Assembly: GCA_035316025.1 (NCBI GenBank)
Contig: DATFXL010000111.1
Coordinates: 1 to 34,159 of the forward strand
Origin: JALZAA01 sp035316025
GTDB taxonomy: Bacteria > Actinomycetota > Acidimicrobiia > IMCC26256 > JACDBD01
Reading direction: 5' to 3'
DNA length: 34,159 bases
Part shown: positions 6,413 through 14,282 of the stretch, one piece after another
Numbering within the stretch: position 1 is the first letter of the stretch
Layout of the letters: each line of letters opens with the position of its first letter
Notes under the pieces: model-generated
Database searches by the model: none
What the model was told of the DNA's origin: nothing
The model's input: only the letters and a program-made list of their open reading frames with translations
Program-made: the position numbers and the translations under genes

Positions 6413-7864
6413 TCACCGGCCCAGCACCATGCGAATCATCTGCGCCGCGATCGGCGCGGCGACGCGCCCGCCCGTCGCCTCGCTGCCGGCGCTCCCGCCG
6501 TGCTCGACCATGACCGCCACGACCACCTGTGGGTCCTCCGCCGGCGCGAATCCCACGAACCACGCGTGCGGCGCGCCCTGCTGGTTCTGAGCGGTCCCGG
6601 TCTTGCCGGCGACGGAGACCCCCGGGATACGCGCCGCCGTCCCCGTGCCCCCTTCGACGACGGACACCATCATGGTCGTGACGGTGGAGGCGACCTCGGG
6701 CGACATGGCGGTGCGCCAGGGCTTGGGGTCGATGGTCTTGACGGTGTTGTCGTCGCCGTCGGTGATCCGATCGCCGACGTGGGGCTCCATGATCTGGCCC
6801 TTGTTGGCGACCGCCGAGGCGCTGAGGGCCATCTGGAGCGGCGTCACGGCGACGTCGCCCTGGCCGATCCCGGCGAAGGCGAACAGGGGTTGGTTCTGCT
6901 GGAACGACCCGGGCGCGGGCCCGACGCTGTCGGCGGCGCCAGGGGCGACGTCGAGCGGCGGAGCCGCGCCGATCCCGAACTTCTGCATGCCGGGCACGAA
7001 CTCGTTGCCGAGCTCGAGGCCGATCTGGCCAAAGGTGGTGTTGCACGACTCTTGGAAGCTCAGCGCCAGCGTGCCACCGCAGGACTCGCCGCCGAAGTTC
7101 TTGAGCGTGTTGTTCGTCTGCGGGAGGTCGAGCTCGGTCCGCACTGGGAACACCGATTGTGGGGTGAAGCGACCGGTGCCGAGCGCGACGGAGGAGGTGA
7201 CGACCTTGAACGTCGACCCGGGTGGGAAGCGCTCGCGGTAGGCGCGGGGAAGGTCGGGCTTGTCGGGGTTGGCACGCAGCAGCTTCTCGTAGGCCTGGAC
7301 GGCGTCTGAGTTGTGGCTGGCGAACGGCTGGGGGTCGTAGCTCGGGTTCGAGTACATCGCCATGATTCCGCCGGTCTTGGGGTTCATGACGACGACCGAG
7401 CCGTGCTGGGCGCCGAGCGCGTCGCGTGCGGCGGTCTGCAACGACGCCGACGTCGACAAGACGACGTTGCCGATCGGCTCCTTGCCCGCGAGAAGGTCAC
7501 CGACATTCCGGATCTGCAGCAGCGGGTCCCGCCCGGCGAGCTCGTTGTTGTAGGTCCGCTCGAGACCCGTGTTGCCGAACACGAACGACTGGTAGCCGAC
7601 GAGCTGGGAGAACAATGCGCCTTGCGGGTAGAGGCGCTGGAACTTCAGCTCGTCGCCCGTCTCGACGGACCGGGCCAGCACCTGGTCGTCCGAGGTCAGG
7701 ATCCGGCCGCGCGGCTTCGAGAAATCGCGCAACTGGAAGCGGATGTTGCGCGGGTCGTTCGCCAGATGGTCGGAGTCGTAGACCTGCAGATACGTGAGCT
7801 GACCGACCAGCAGCAGGATCAGGACCGTCACCCCGATCCCCACCCGCCGGATCGCGCGGTTCAT
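6413..7864 (-). CDS. pbpA: Class B penicillin-binding protein PbpA
   Basis: 483-residue peptidoglycan DD-transpeptidase, membrane-anchored and acting outside. An N-terminal helix (about 8-28) is followed by a short dimerisation/linker domain with the conserved PRGRI (51-55), then the transpeptidase domain. Its active-site motifs are SxxK (Ser217-Thr-Phe-Lys220 in PPGSTFK), SxN (Ser273-Cys-Asn275) and KTG (421-423 in AGKTGTAQ). Paired cysteines (C262 and C274) may form a disulfide. Length matches actinobacterial PbpA. The ATG overlaps the rodA stop by 4 bp (ATGA), so it is translationally coupled to its cognate SEDS glycosyltransferase. Confidence 0.97.
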   Translation of the reverse strand: MNRAIRRVGIGVTVLILLLVGQLTYLQVYDSDHLANDPRNIRFQLRDFSKPRGRILTSDDQVLARSVETGDELKFQRLYPQGALFSQLVGYQSFVFGNTGLERTYNNELAGRDPLLQIRNVGDLLAGKEPIGNVVLSTSASLQTAARDALGAQHGSVVVMNPKTGGIMAMYSNPSYDPQPFASHNSDAVQAYEKLLRANPDKPDLPRAYRERFPPGSTFKVVTSSVALGTGRFTPQSVFPVRTELDLPQTNNTLKNFGGESCGGTLALSFQESCNTTFGQIGLELGNEFVPGMQKFGIGAAPPLDVAPGAADSVGPAPGSFQQNQPLFAFAGIGQGDVAVTPLQMALSASAVANKGQIMEPHVGDRITDGDDNTVKTIDPKPWRTAMSPEVASTVTTMMVSVVEGGTGTAARIPGVSVAGKTGTAQNQQGAPHAWFVGFAPAEDPQVVVAVMVEHGGSAGSEATGGRVAAPIAAQMIRMVLGR

Positions 7865-9195
7865 CGGCGCGCGAGCGCGCCGGCCCGGGCCACGGGTCTG
7901 GCAGCTCGTTCGGCGGACTCGTCGGAGATGCGCAGCAGCAACGCGAGGATCACGAAGTTGGCGATGAGCGACGAGCCGCCGTAGGAGATGAACGGCAGCG
8001 TCACCCCGGTGAGCGGGATGAGCCGGGTGACCCCGCCGAGGATCACGAACGTCTGGATCCCGATGATGCTCGTGAGGCCGGCTGCGAAGAGCTTGGGGAA
8101 CGGCCGTTGCGCCTGCACCGCGATGCGAAAGCCGGCCGCGACGAACAACAGGAACGCGATGACGACGGCGACGGTTCCGAGCAGGCCGAGCTCCTCACCG
8201 ATGGCCGAGAAGATGAAGTCGGTGGATGCATTCGGGATCTTGTCGGGACTGCCCAACCCGAACCCTGTTCCCGCGAAGCCGCCCGAGCCGAACGAGAACA
8301 GCGATTGGACGATCTGGTAGCCCTGACCACTCGCTACCGGCCACGGATTCGCCCACACCGATACCCGCTCCTGGACGTGGCCGAAGATGGCATACCCGAT
8401 TGCCGCGCCCGTCACGAACAAGCCCGCGCCGGCGAGCAGGAACGCGGTGCGCTCGGTCGCGATGTAGAGCATCACCGCGAACACGGCGAAGAAGAGAAGG
8501 GACGAGCCGAGGTCCTTTTCGAGGAGCATCACGACCAGTGAGAAGCCCCACGCCAGCAGCAGTGGACCGAGGTGTCTCGCGGCCGGGATGCGGAGGCCCC
8601 CGACACTCCGTCCGCCGGCGGCGAGGACCTCTCGCTTGTCGACGAGGTAGCCGGCGAGGAAGATGACGAGGAACACTTTCGCCAGCTCGCCGGGCTGGAA
8701 GTTGATGGCCCCGAGACGAACCCAGAGACGGGCGCCGTTGATCTCCCGTCCGAGCCCGGGGGCGAGAGGCAACAACAACGCGAACAGCCCGAGGAAGAGG
8801 AAGGTGTACCGGTAGCGTTCAAGGAGGTGTACGCGCCGAACGACGACAAGCGTCCCGATGAACGCGGCGACGCCCACCATCGTCCACACGGCTTGACTGG
8901 GCGCGAGTTGGTTGTTCGCGTCTCGATCGATGCGGGTGATGACGACGAAGCCGATCCCGTTGAGGAGTGCAGCAAGCGGGAGCAGCGTCCCGTCGGCGCG
9001 CGGTGCGAGTCGGCGCACGGCGACGTGTGCGGCGACGTACAAACCGATCAGCACGGCCAGGAAGAACCAGATGTTGGCCGGGAGCGACGGTCCTTCGGCG
9101 AGCGCGACGAGGATGTAGCCCCCGACGGTGATCACGACGGCGAGGAGTCCGAGGCCGAGCTCGGAGTTCCGCCGTTGGGACGCCGTGAGGGTCAC
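7861..9195 (-). CDS. rodA: SEDS peptidoglycan glycosyltransferase RodA/FtsW
   Basis: 444-residue polytopic membrane protein with about 10-12 helices. It polymerises lipid II into glycan strands with PbpA supplying crosslinks. Family signatures visible: FQPGELAK (167-174 region), Asp228 in EKDLGSSLLFF (the catalytically important Asp of SEDS proteins), and the C-terminal signature IPLTGVTLPFISYGGSSL (393-410). Position between pstP and pbpA is that of mycobacterial rodA, so rodA rather than ftsW is chosen. It overlaps pstP and pbpA by 4 bp each, giving a tightly coupled unit. Confidence 0.95.
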   Translation of the reverse strand: MTLTASQRRNSELGLGLLAVVITVGGYILVALAEGPSLPANIWFFLAVLIGLYVAAHVAVRRLAPRADGTLLPLAALLNGIGFVVITRIDRDANNQLAPSQAVWTMVGVAAFIGTLVVVRRVHLLERYRYTFLFLGLFALLLPLAPGLGREINGARLWVRLGAINFQPGELAKVFLVIFLAGYLVDKREVLAAGGRSVGGLRIPAARHLGPLLLAWGFSLVVMLLEKDLGSSLLFFAVFAVMLYIATERTAFLLAGAGLFVTGAAIGYAIFGHVQERVSVWANPWPVASGQGYQIVQSLFSFGSGGFAGTGFGLGSPDKIPNASTDFIFSAIGEELGLLGTVAVVIAFLLFVAAGFRIAVQAQRPFPKLFAAGLTSIIGIQTFVILGGVTRLIPLTGVTLPFISYGGSSLIANFVILALLLRISDESAERAARPVARAGALARR

Positions 9196-10373
9196 GACGG
9201 TGGCGGCGCGCTCGTCGCCGGCAGGGTGGGGACCGTCGTGCTCGGAGGTGTCGTGCGTTGCTCTATCCCGTGGCGGAGGCGCCTGACGTAGGCGTCGGCG
9301 TCGCCGCGGGACGAGAACTTCTTGCCGCCGGTGACGTCCTCGCGTTGTGCTGTGGTCAGGTCGTCAGGGTTGAGGTCGGTTCGTCGTTCGATGGTCGGGT
9401 CCCAGATGAGCAGGCCACCCTTGATCCCTTGGAACACGGTGACGCGGCTGCGATCGATCCCCACGAAGTAGGTGTTGCGCGCGTACCAGCCGACGACGGC
9501 GAACGCGACGCCGAGCACGAGAAGGATCGGCAGCGCCCATATCGCGATCCGGAAGATGGTCCGTCCCGGGCGCCGCCGCGGTTTCGGGGGCCGACCGCGC
9601 CGGCCGGCGGCATCGCGGCCGTCGTCGACGACGGGCGCGACCGCTACCTCGTCGGGGACCTCGACCGCCTCGAGGATCAGCGCGGTCACGTTGTCCTCAC
9701 CGCCGGCGGCATTGGCCGCGTCGACGAGGAGCTGCGCCGCCCGTTTCGGGTCGTGCTCCCGGCCGAGGATGGTCGCGATCTCCTCCGGGCGCACCATCGT
9801 GGTGAGCCCGTCGGAGCAGAGGAGGACGCGGTCACCAGCCCGGAGCTGAATCGGGTAGAGGTCGACGTCGACCACGGGATCGATTCCGAGGGCGCGGGTG
9901 ATGATCGACCGCTGCGGGTGCACCTCGGCCTGCTCGGGAGTGAGCTCCCCAGCCCGGACCATCTCCTCGACGAGGCTGTGGTCCTCGGTGATCTGGCTGA
10001 GCTCGCCGTCCCGGATCAGGTACGCGCGCGAGTCGCCGACGTGCCCGACCGTCAGAGAGCCGTCCGTGCCGAGCATCCCGGCCGTGAGCGTGGTGCCCAT
10101 TCCGTGCAGCTCGTGGTCGGACTCGGACTTCTCCAGCACCGCGTCGTTGGCACCCTCGATCGCCTTTCGCAAGGGCTGGCCCGCCGCCACCGCGGCGCGT
10201 AACGCCTCGAGCGCGGTGGCGCTGGCAACCTCGCCCGCGCGGTGACCGCCCATCCCGTCGGCGACGGCGACCAGCCCCAGTCGATCGGCCTGCTCGAGGA
10301 AGTCGTCTTCGTTTCCGTCCCGGACACGACCCACATCGGTGACGCCGGCGGCGACGAGCTTGAGGGGACTCAC
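9192..10373 (-). CDS. pstP: PP2C-family Ser/Thr phosphatase PstP
   Basis: 393-residue membrane protein phosphatase that reverses PknB phosphorylation. The PPM metal-binding motifs are in order: RDGNEDD (18-24), VADGMGGH (Asp39), GDSRAYL (Asp114), CSDGLT (Asp188) and GGEDNVT (Asp227). The catalytic domain (about 1-237) is followed by a basic Pro/Arg-rich juxtamembrane segment, one transmembrane helix (about 276-297) and an extracellular domain of about 90 residues ending in a Thr/Pro-rich tail. Size and layout are as in mycobacterial PstP. It overlaps rodA by 4 bp and follows fhaB by 25 bases. Confidence 0.96.
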   Translation of the reverse strand: MSPLKLVAAGVTDVGRVRDGNEDDFLEQADRLGLVAVADGMGGHRAGEVASATALEALRAAVAAGQPLRKAIEGANDAVLEKSESDHELHGMGTTLTAGMLGTDGSLTVGHVGDSRAYLIRDGELSQITEDHSLVEEMVRAGELTPEQAEVHPQRSIITRALGIDPVVDVDLYPIQLRAGDRVLLCSDGLTTMVRPEEIATILGREHDPKRAAQLLVDAANAAGGEDNVTALILEAVEVPDEVAVAPVVDDGRDAAGRRGRPPKPRRRPGRTIFRIAIWALPILLVLGVAFAVVGWYARNTYFVGIDRSRVTVFQGIKGGLLIWDPTIERRTDLNPDDLTTAQREDVTGGKKFSSRGDADAYVRRLRHGIEQRTTPPSTTVPTLPATSAPPPS

Positions 10374-10398
10374 GGCGCGCTCCGTCCGGTGCCGCCGC

Positions 10399-10872
10399 TC
10401 ACTTGCCGACCTCGGCGACCGTCTGCCCGAACTGCACGTGGTCGCCGCGCCTGAGACGCGTCGGACCCGAGATCTGCCTGCCGTTCACGAACGTGCCGTT
10501 CGTCGAGCCGAGATCCTCGACGTACCCCTCGCCGTTCTGCTGGAACAGTCGCGCATGCAGTTGGGAGACGTACGTGTCGTCGCTGAGCACGAGCGCGCAT
10601 CCCCCGCCCCGGCCGACCGTGACTTCGTGGTCGATCGCGTGCGTCTCACCGCGCCGAGACGGCGGCTCGACGATGCGGAGGCGGAGCGCGCCGCGGGGCT
10701 CGGGACGGCCTCCCCGCCGGGGCGGCGGAGCCACCGGGGGTGCCGCCGCCGGCTCGGCCGACAGCGCCGGCGCCCTGAGCTCGCGCACCGTCAATCGCAC
10801 CACCCGGAAGAGGAAGAGGTACAGGAGGGCGAGGAAGCAGAACTTGAGGACCGTCAGGACGGCTTCGGACAT
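10399..10872 (-). CDS. fhaB: FHA-domain protein FhaB (FipA)
   Basis: 157-residue protein. An N-terminal hydrophobic helix (about 4-23) anchors it. A Pro/Ala linker leads to one FHA domain (about 83-150) with the phosphothreonine-binding residues Arg88 (TVGR), Ser103 and His106 (VSQLHARLF), and the STNGTFVNG loop (123-131). FHA domains read Thr-phosphorylated proteins made by PknB-type kinases; in Mycobacterium FipA bridges FtsZ and FtsQ. It lies between fhaA and pstP as in other actinobacteria. The ATG follows the fhaA stop by 12 bases. Confidence 0.95.
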   Translation of the reverse strand: MSEAVLTVLKFCFLALLYLFLFRVVRLTVRELRAPALSAEPAAAPPVAPPPRRGGRPEPRGALRLRIVEPPSRRGETHAIDHEVTVGRGGGCALVLSDDTYVSQLHARLFQQNGEGYVEDLGSTNGTFVNGRQISGPTRLRRGDHVQFGQTVAEVGK

Positions 10873-10884
10873 GAAGGTCGCGCC

Positions 10885-11541
10885 TTAGGACGCCTCGAAG
10901 CGGATGGTCGTGGATCCGACCCCGATCTCGTCGCCGTCCTGGAGCGCCTGCTCGCGGACGGCGACGCCGTTCACGGTGGTGCCGTTCATGCTGCCCAGGT
11001 CGGCGACGGCGAAACCCTCGCCTGCGGGCCGGATCTCGGCATGGCGCCGGGAGACCTGCGCATCCGCAAGTGATACCGCGCAATCGGGGAGCCGTCCGAT
11101 CACGGCCGGATGGTCCCCGAGCGGCACTCGCCGGCCGTCCGGGAGGACGAGCGCTCCCAGGTGCTCGGCCGGGCCCTCGACGATCTCGGCCACGACCTCG
11201 AGCTGTCCGGTGCGGAGGTCGTCGTCCTCGATCAGGGCGACGGTGACGGGCCCAAGGAAGTGGTAGCCCTCGTCCCGCGCGTACTGGCGGGCGGCGTCGC
11301 CGAGCTCACGGGACAGCACGTCGGAGTACGTGGCGAACCGCTTCATTTCCTCGCGGGAGAGGTAGACGACGACGTCGTTGGGCACCACCCAGCCGCCGTG
11401 GACACCGATTGTGCGGCCGGAGTCGAGGGTGCGGGCGATCTTGCGGCCGATCTCGACGGGCTCGAGGCCGGCGCGGAAGGCTTTGGCGAACGTTCCCTCC
11501 ACGAGCCGCTCGAGCCGTCGCTCGAACCTCTGGAGTCCCAT
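10885..11541 (-). CDS. fhaA: FHA-domain protein FhaA, compact form
   Basis: 218 residues. The N-terminal FhaA-specific domain (DUF3662, MGLQRFERRLERLVEGTFAK onward, about 1-125) is joined directly to an FHA domain (about 140-215) with Arg150 (VIGR), Ser164/Arg165/His167 (VSRRHAEI) and DLGSMNGTTVNG. In M. tuberculosis FhaA is about 527 residues with a long low-complexity linker and controls lipid II flipping through phospho-MviN; here the linker is absent. ATG at 11541 fits the family start, and upstream in-frame codons run into the tRNA. It heads the fhaA-fhaB-pstP-rodA-pbpA-pknB-mutY unit and has a -10 element 8 bases upstream, so it is probably leaderless. Confidence 0.95.
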   Translation of the reverse strand: MGLQRFERRLERLVEGTFAKAFRAGLEPVEIGRKIARTLDSGRTIGVHGGWVVPNDVVVYLSREEMKRFATYSDVLSRELGDAARQYARDEGYHFLGPVTVALIEDDDLRTGQLEVVAEIVEGPAEHLGALVLPDGRRVPLGDHPAVIGRLPDCAVSLADAQVSRRHAEIRPAGEGFAVADLGSMNGTTVNGVAVREQALQDGDEIGVGSTTIRFEAS

Positions 11542-11549
11542 CGGGCGGA

Positions 11550-11555
11550 AGTGTA
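11550..11555 (-). promoter_or_regulatory. Leaderless -10 element of the fhaA operon
   Basis: TACACT (minus strand) in AGTTACACTTCCGCCCG, ending 8 bases before the fhaA ATG. It is nearly the same sequence and spacing as before the COQ4-motif gene. Confidence 0.6.
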
Positions 11556-11627
11556 ACTGCGCGATGTCCGGTTTCGGCCGTGGCCGGGTGGCGTCCGGAC
11601 CCCGCAAGAACGCAGGGGCACGCTTGG

Positions 11628-11633
11628 TACGCT
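11628..11633 (+). promoter_or_regulatory. Extended -10 of tRNA-Leu
   Basis: TGG-TACGCT (TGn plus TANNNT) ends 17 bases before the mature tRNA 5' end. No good -35 is visible, as is common with extended -10 promoters. Confidence 0.45.
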
Positions 11634-11650
11634 GCCTCTTCCCCGCCCCC

Positions 11651-11734
11651 GGGCGAGTGGCGGAATCGGCAGACGCGCAGGCTTCAGGTGCCTGTGTCCG
11701 CAAGGACGTGGGGGTTCAAGTCCCCCCTCGCCCA
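11651..11734 (+). tRNA. leuT: tRNA-Leu (CAG anticodon)
   Basis: Type II (long variable arm) tRNA. Acceptor stem GGGCGAG (11651-11657) pairs with CTCGCCC (11727-11733), then discriminator A. The anticodon stem CAGGC / GCCTG closes the loop TTCAGGT, giving anticodon CAG. T-loop GTTCAAG is present, and the variable arm GTCC-GCAA-GGAC forms its own stem. CCA is not encoded. A tRNA-Leu upstream of fhaA is also found in Mycobacterium, so the placement is ancestral. The accessory genes start just beyond it. Confidence 0.96.
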
Positions 11735-11849
11735 CGTACGTAGGTCGGGCGTGCGCGCCGCCGGCGCACCCGCGAATTGAAAGAAATCGCCTCCTGGTCG
11801 TCCAGCGGCGCGGGAGGCGCTCGGAGAAGCACGTAGAGGGGAGGGCTGC

Positions 11850-14213
11850 GTGGTGCTGAGTGTTCGAACGCCCGTCGGGCCTGACGAGGTGCGCGAGATC
11901 GTCGCTCTTCGGGATGACGTGTACCGGAATCATTGGATCACGTACGCGTATTTCGACATCTCGAGGCGGCTGCACGAGCACATCGGTGACAACGCCAGCT
12001 GGTGCACGTTCTCCACGTGGTCTTCCCGCCTGATCGGTCAGTACCTGCGTGTCGACGAGCCAAACCCGACGATCGAACAGTGGCTCCGCGAACACCCCGT
12101 CCCCGTGCCGCCTCTGCAGTGGCTGTTGCGCAGGTTCGGGTTCTGGATCCGCACTCGCGAGCATGGAGCCATGCCCCGAGTGCTGGCGCTCGGGAACCGA
12201 CTCGTGTTCGAGGAGATCGGGCTCGCCGTCGCTCGTCTCATCGCAGAGTTCGACGGAAACCGTGGCTACGACGCCGACGCGCTGCGACAGTTCGAATTCA
12301 CGATCGAACCCACGGCCGACGGCCCGCTGTTCCCTCCGGGTGACGTCGAACAGCTCCGCGAGGCGCTGCGGTGCTACTACCGGGCGCGATGGGCGAACCA
12401 ACAGAACGAGAAGGCGGAACTCGTCCTGTTGGCCAACGCGCTCCTCGGAGCGTACGAGCAGACGCGCTTGCAGCCGATCGCCGAAGCCGCCCTGAGCCCG
12501 TTCGCTCGCCGGCTTCCCGAGCTCGAACGGGAGACGCTGCACGCGCTGACGAAGGTTCTCCCCGCCCAGCGCTCGGCGCTACGCCCCTATGCACGGCCGT
12601 GGGCGCTCCAGGAGGAGTCACCGGTGTTGCGCCAGGTCGCGGACGGATACGCGCGGCTCCTCACAAGATTCATCATGATGTTGCAGCTCCCTCGGGAGGG
12701 ACCGGGTATGGAAGCCCTCCACATCGGTGTGGGCCTTCCGCAGCCGGAGCCGGGTCAACCGCTGTATCCCCCGCCACTCGATTGCCTGCGCGACAAGCGC
12801 GTGGAAAGTGCGATCGCGGAGTACGACCGCTCCGGTGGTACGGCTCGTGGGTGTCGCGCCGCGAACTGGGCCGCATTGGACGACCGGATGAACTACATCG
12901 TCAACGTGTTCCGCGCCCGTCAGACGACCAAGGCGCTCTACGAACCGCTTCCCGCGATGGACTTCCTACCCCTGAGCCTGAGCGATGAGGAACTCGACCG
13001 CCTCCGCGGGATAGGCGACAACGAAGCCGATGAATGCGTTCGCCGGTTCGTCGCCGAAACCGGGCTCGACCCTAGGGAGTTCCTTGCCGTCCTCGTCAAA
13101 TACGGAGCAGGTAGCGCGGACATCAAACGCGGATTCGACTCTAGCGACGCACTGCCGAATCTGGACGTAACCGAGGTGAAGACGTGCTACCCCGACGACT
13201 TCGTCTCTCTCCCGTCCTGGGCCAATGAAGACGAGCTCCGGCGAGGCCAAGCGTTCTTTCGAGACTTCGGTCTCGAGATTGCCTCAGGACTGTTCGCGGC
13301 GTCGCTTCCGATGAGCTACACGGCGAGCCGAGGCGCACAAGTCCTGACCAGGACCAGCGAGCTCGTCTCGAACGCCGAGCGCCGCATTGCCGAGACCGGG
13401 CAGATGCTCCTCGACGTCATGGCGGCAAATGACCAGTCGCTGCCTCCCTTGAGTCCGGACACTGTCGCCTACAAGGCTGCTCGCGGCGTTCGCCTGTTTC
13501 ACGCTGCCGTCCGCCACTGGATTCTGAGTGACCCCGAGAAGGAATGGGACGCAGATCGCCTCGGCGTGCCGATCAACCAGGAGGACCTACTCGGCACGCT
13601 GGCCGCGTTCACGGTCGTGATGATCGAGTCTCTCGAGAAGATGGGCGTGTCCGTCGACGAGCGGCAGCGAGACGCGTACGTGCACCTTTGGCTTGTTGTC
13701 GGCCACCTCATGGGCATCGACTACCAGCTCGTCTTGCCACGCGACTTCCCTTCGGACGAGCAGCCCCTCTTCTACTCTGACGTGCGGCGACTCCGAGGCG
13801 AGATCCTCCGGCGGAGCGCGGGCGAAAGCTCAGACGGGCGGATCCTCATGCGCGCCTTGCTGGAGGCTATGGACCGGTCCATGCCGCCCCTGTTCAAGGA
13901 CTTGCCGCGCGCGCTCACTCGCCACCTGATCGGCGGGAGCTACGCCGACATGCTCGACGTGCCCAAGGCGGGTTTGATGGGCGTCGCGGTCGAGGTGCTG
14001 CGGCCCCTGGCTCGCGCGCTCACGCCGCTCACCCGAGTTGGTCCGTTCGGTGAGCTCGCAAACACCGCGACTCGCAAGATGTACGGCTTCTGGATTCGGA
14101 CGCGGCGAGGTGAACGACCGCGGTGGCGCTTCGAGTGGGCACGCCAAAACTGGAGCATCGACCACACTCGCGTCGCCAATGCAGAAGCGGCTTCCGCTCC
14201 GTACTCGACCTGA
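11850..14213 (+). CDS. Two-domain protein: helical DUF plus DUF2236 (rubber-oxygenase/MpaB-like)
   Basis: 787 residues, no signal peptide. N-terminal part (about 1-230): a helical domain with NASWCTFSTWSSRLIGQYLR (48-67), recalling an uncharacterised NANWCTFATWASR domain of actinobacterial proteins (recalled, not searched). The middle (about 230-450) is unassigned. C-terminal part (about 460-760) resembles DUF2236: RGQAFFRDFGLEIASGLFAA, RLFHAAVRHWIL with His551 and Arg555, GVPINQEDLLGTLAAFTVVM, and HLWLVVGHLMGI. DUF2236 relatives include latex-clearing protein Lcp, a b-type haem dioxygenase, and fungal MpaB. His551 is the candidate haem ligand. A GAGGGGAGGG tract lies just before GTG 11850. 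The base composition looks AT-richer than its neighbours, suggesting acquisition beside the tRNA. The substrate is unknown. Confidence 0.75.
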   Translation: MVLSVRTPVGPDEVREIVALRDDVYRNHWITYAYFDISRRLHEHIGDNASWCTFSTWSSRLIGQYLRVDEPNPTIEQWLREHPVPVPPLQWLLRRFGFWIRTREHGAMPRVLALGNRLVFEEIGLAVARLIAEFDGNRGYDADALRQFEFTIEPTADGPLFPPGDVEQLREALRCYYRARWANQQNEKAELVLLANALLGAYEQTRLQPIAEAALSPFARRLPELERETLHALTKVLPAQRSALRPYARPWALQEESPVLRQVADGYARLLTRFIMMLQLPREGPGMEALHIGVGLPQPEPGQPLYPPPLDCLRDKRVESAIAEYDRSGGTARGCRAANWAALDDRMNYIVNVFRARQTTKALYEPLPAMDFLPLSLSDEELDRLRGIGDNEADECVRRFVAETGLDPREFLAVLVKYGAGSADIKRGFDSSDALPNLDVTEVKTCYPDDFVSLPSWANEDELRRGQAFFRDFGLEIASGLFAASLPMSYTASRGAQVLTRTSELVSNAERRIAETGQMLLDVMAANDQSLPPLSPDTVAYKAARGVRLFHAAVRHWILSDPEKEWDADRLGVPINQEDLLGTLAAFTVVMIESLEKMGVSVDERQRDAYVHLWLVVGHLMGIDYQLVLPRDFPSDEQPLFYSDVRRLRGEILRRSAGESSDGRILMRALLEAMDRSMPPLFKDLPRALTRHLIGGSYADMLDVPKAGLMGVAVEVLRPLARALTPLTRVGPFGELANTATRKMYGFWIRTRRGERPRWRFEWARQNWSIDHTRVANAEAASAPYST

Positions 14214-14282
14214 GCGGCTTTTGACTGTTTCCGTCCTGACTCGTCGAAACAGCGGGAAACGCCGCACTGGTTCAGCGCGATC

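Noticed and set aside
6341..7309. Long plus-strand frame opposite pbpA
   Set aside because: Shadow frame with low-complexity composition; pbpA motifs on the other strand are unambiguous.
11711..11734. tRNA-Leu 3' end as an attachment site core
   Set aside because: I found no second copy of this sequence downstream and no integrase gene, so an att site is not supported.
12371..12988. Alternative frame inside the 787-residue DUF2236 gene
   Set aside because: Composition is frame-shifted coding sequence with no recognisable motif.
14227..14260. GTTTCC / GGAAAC inverted repeat after the DUF2236 gene
   Set aside because: Only 6 bp with a 22-base loop and no T run; too weak to call a terminator.
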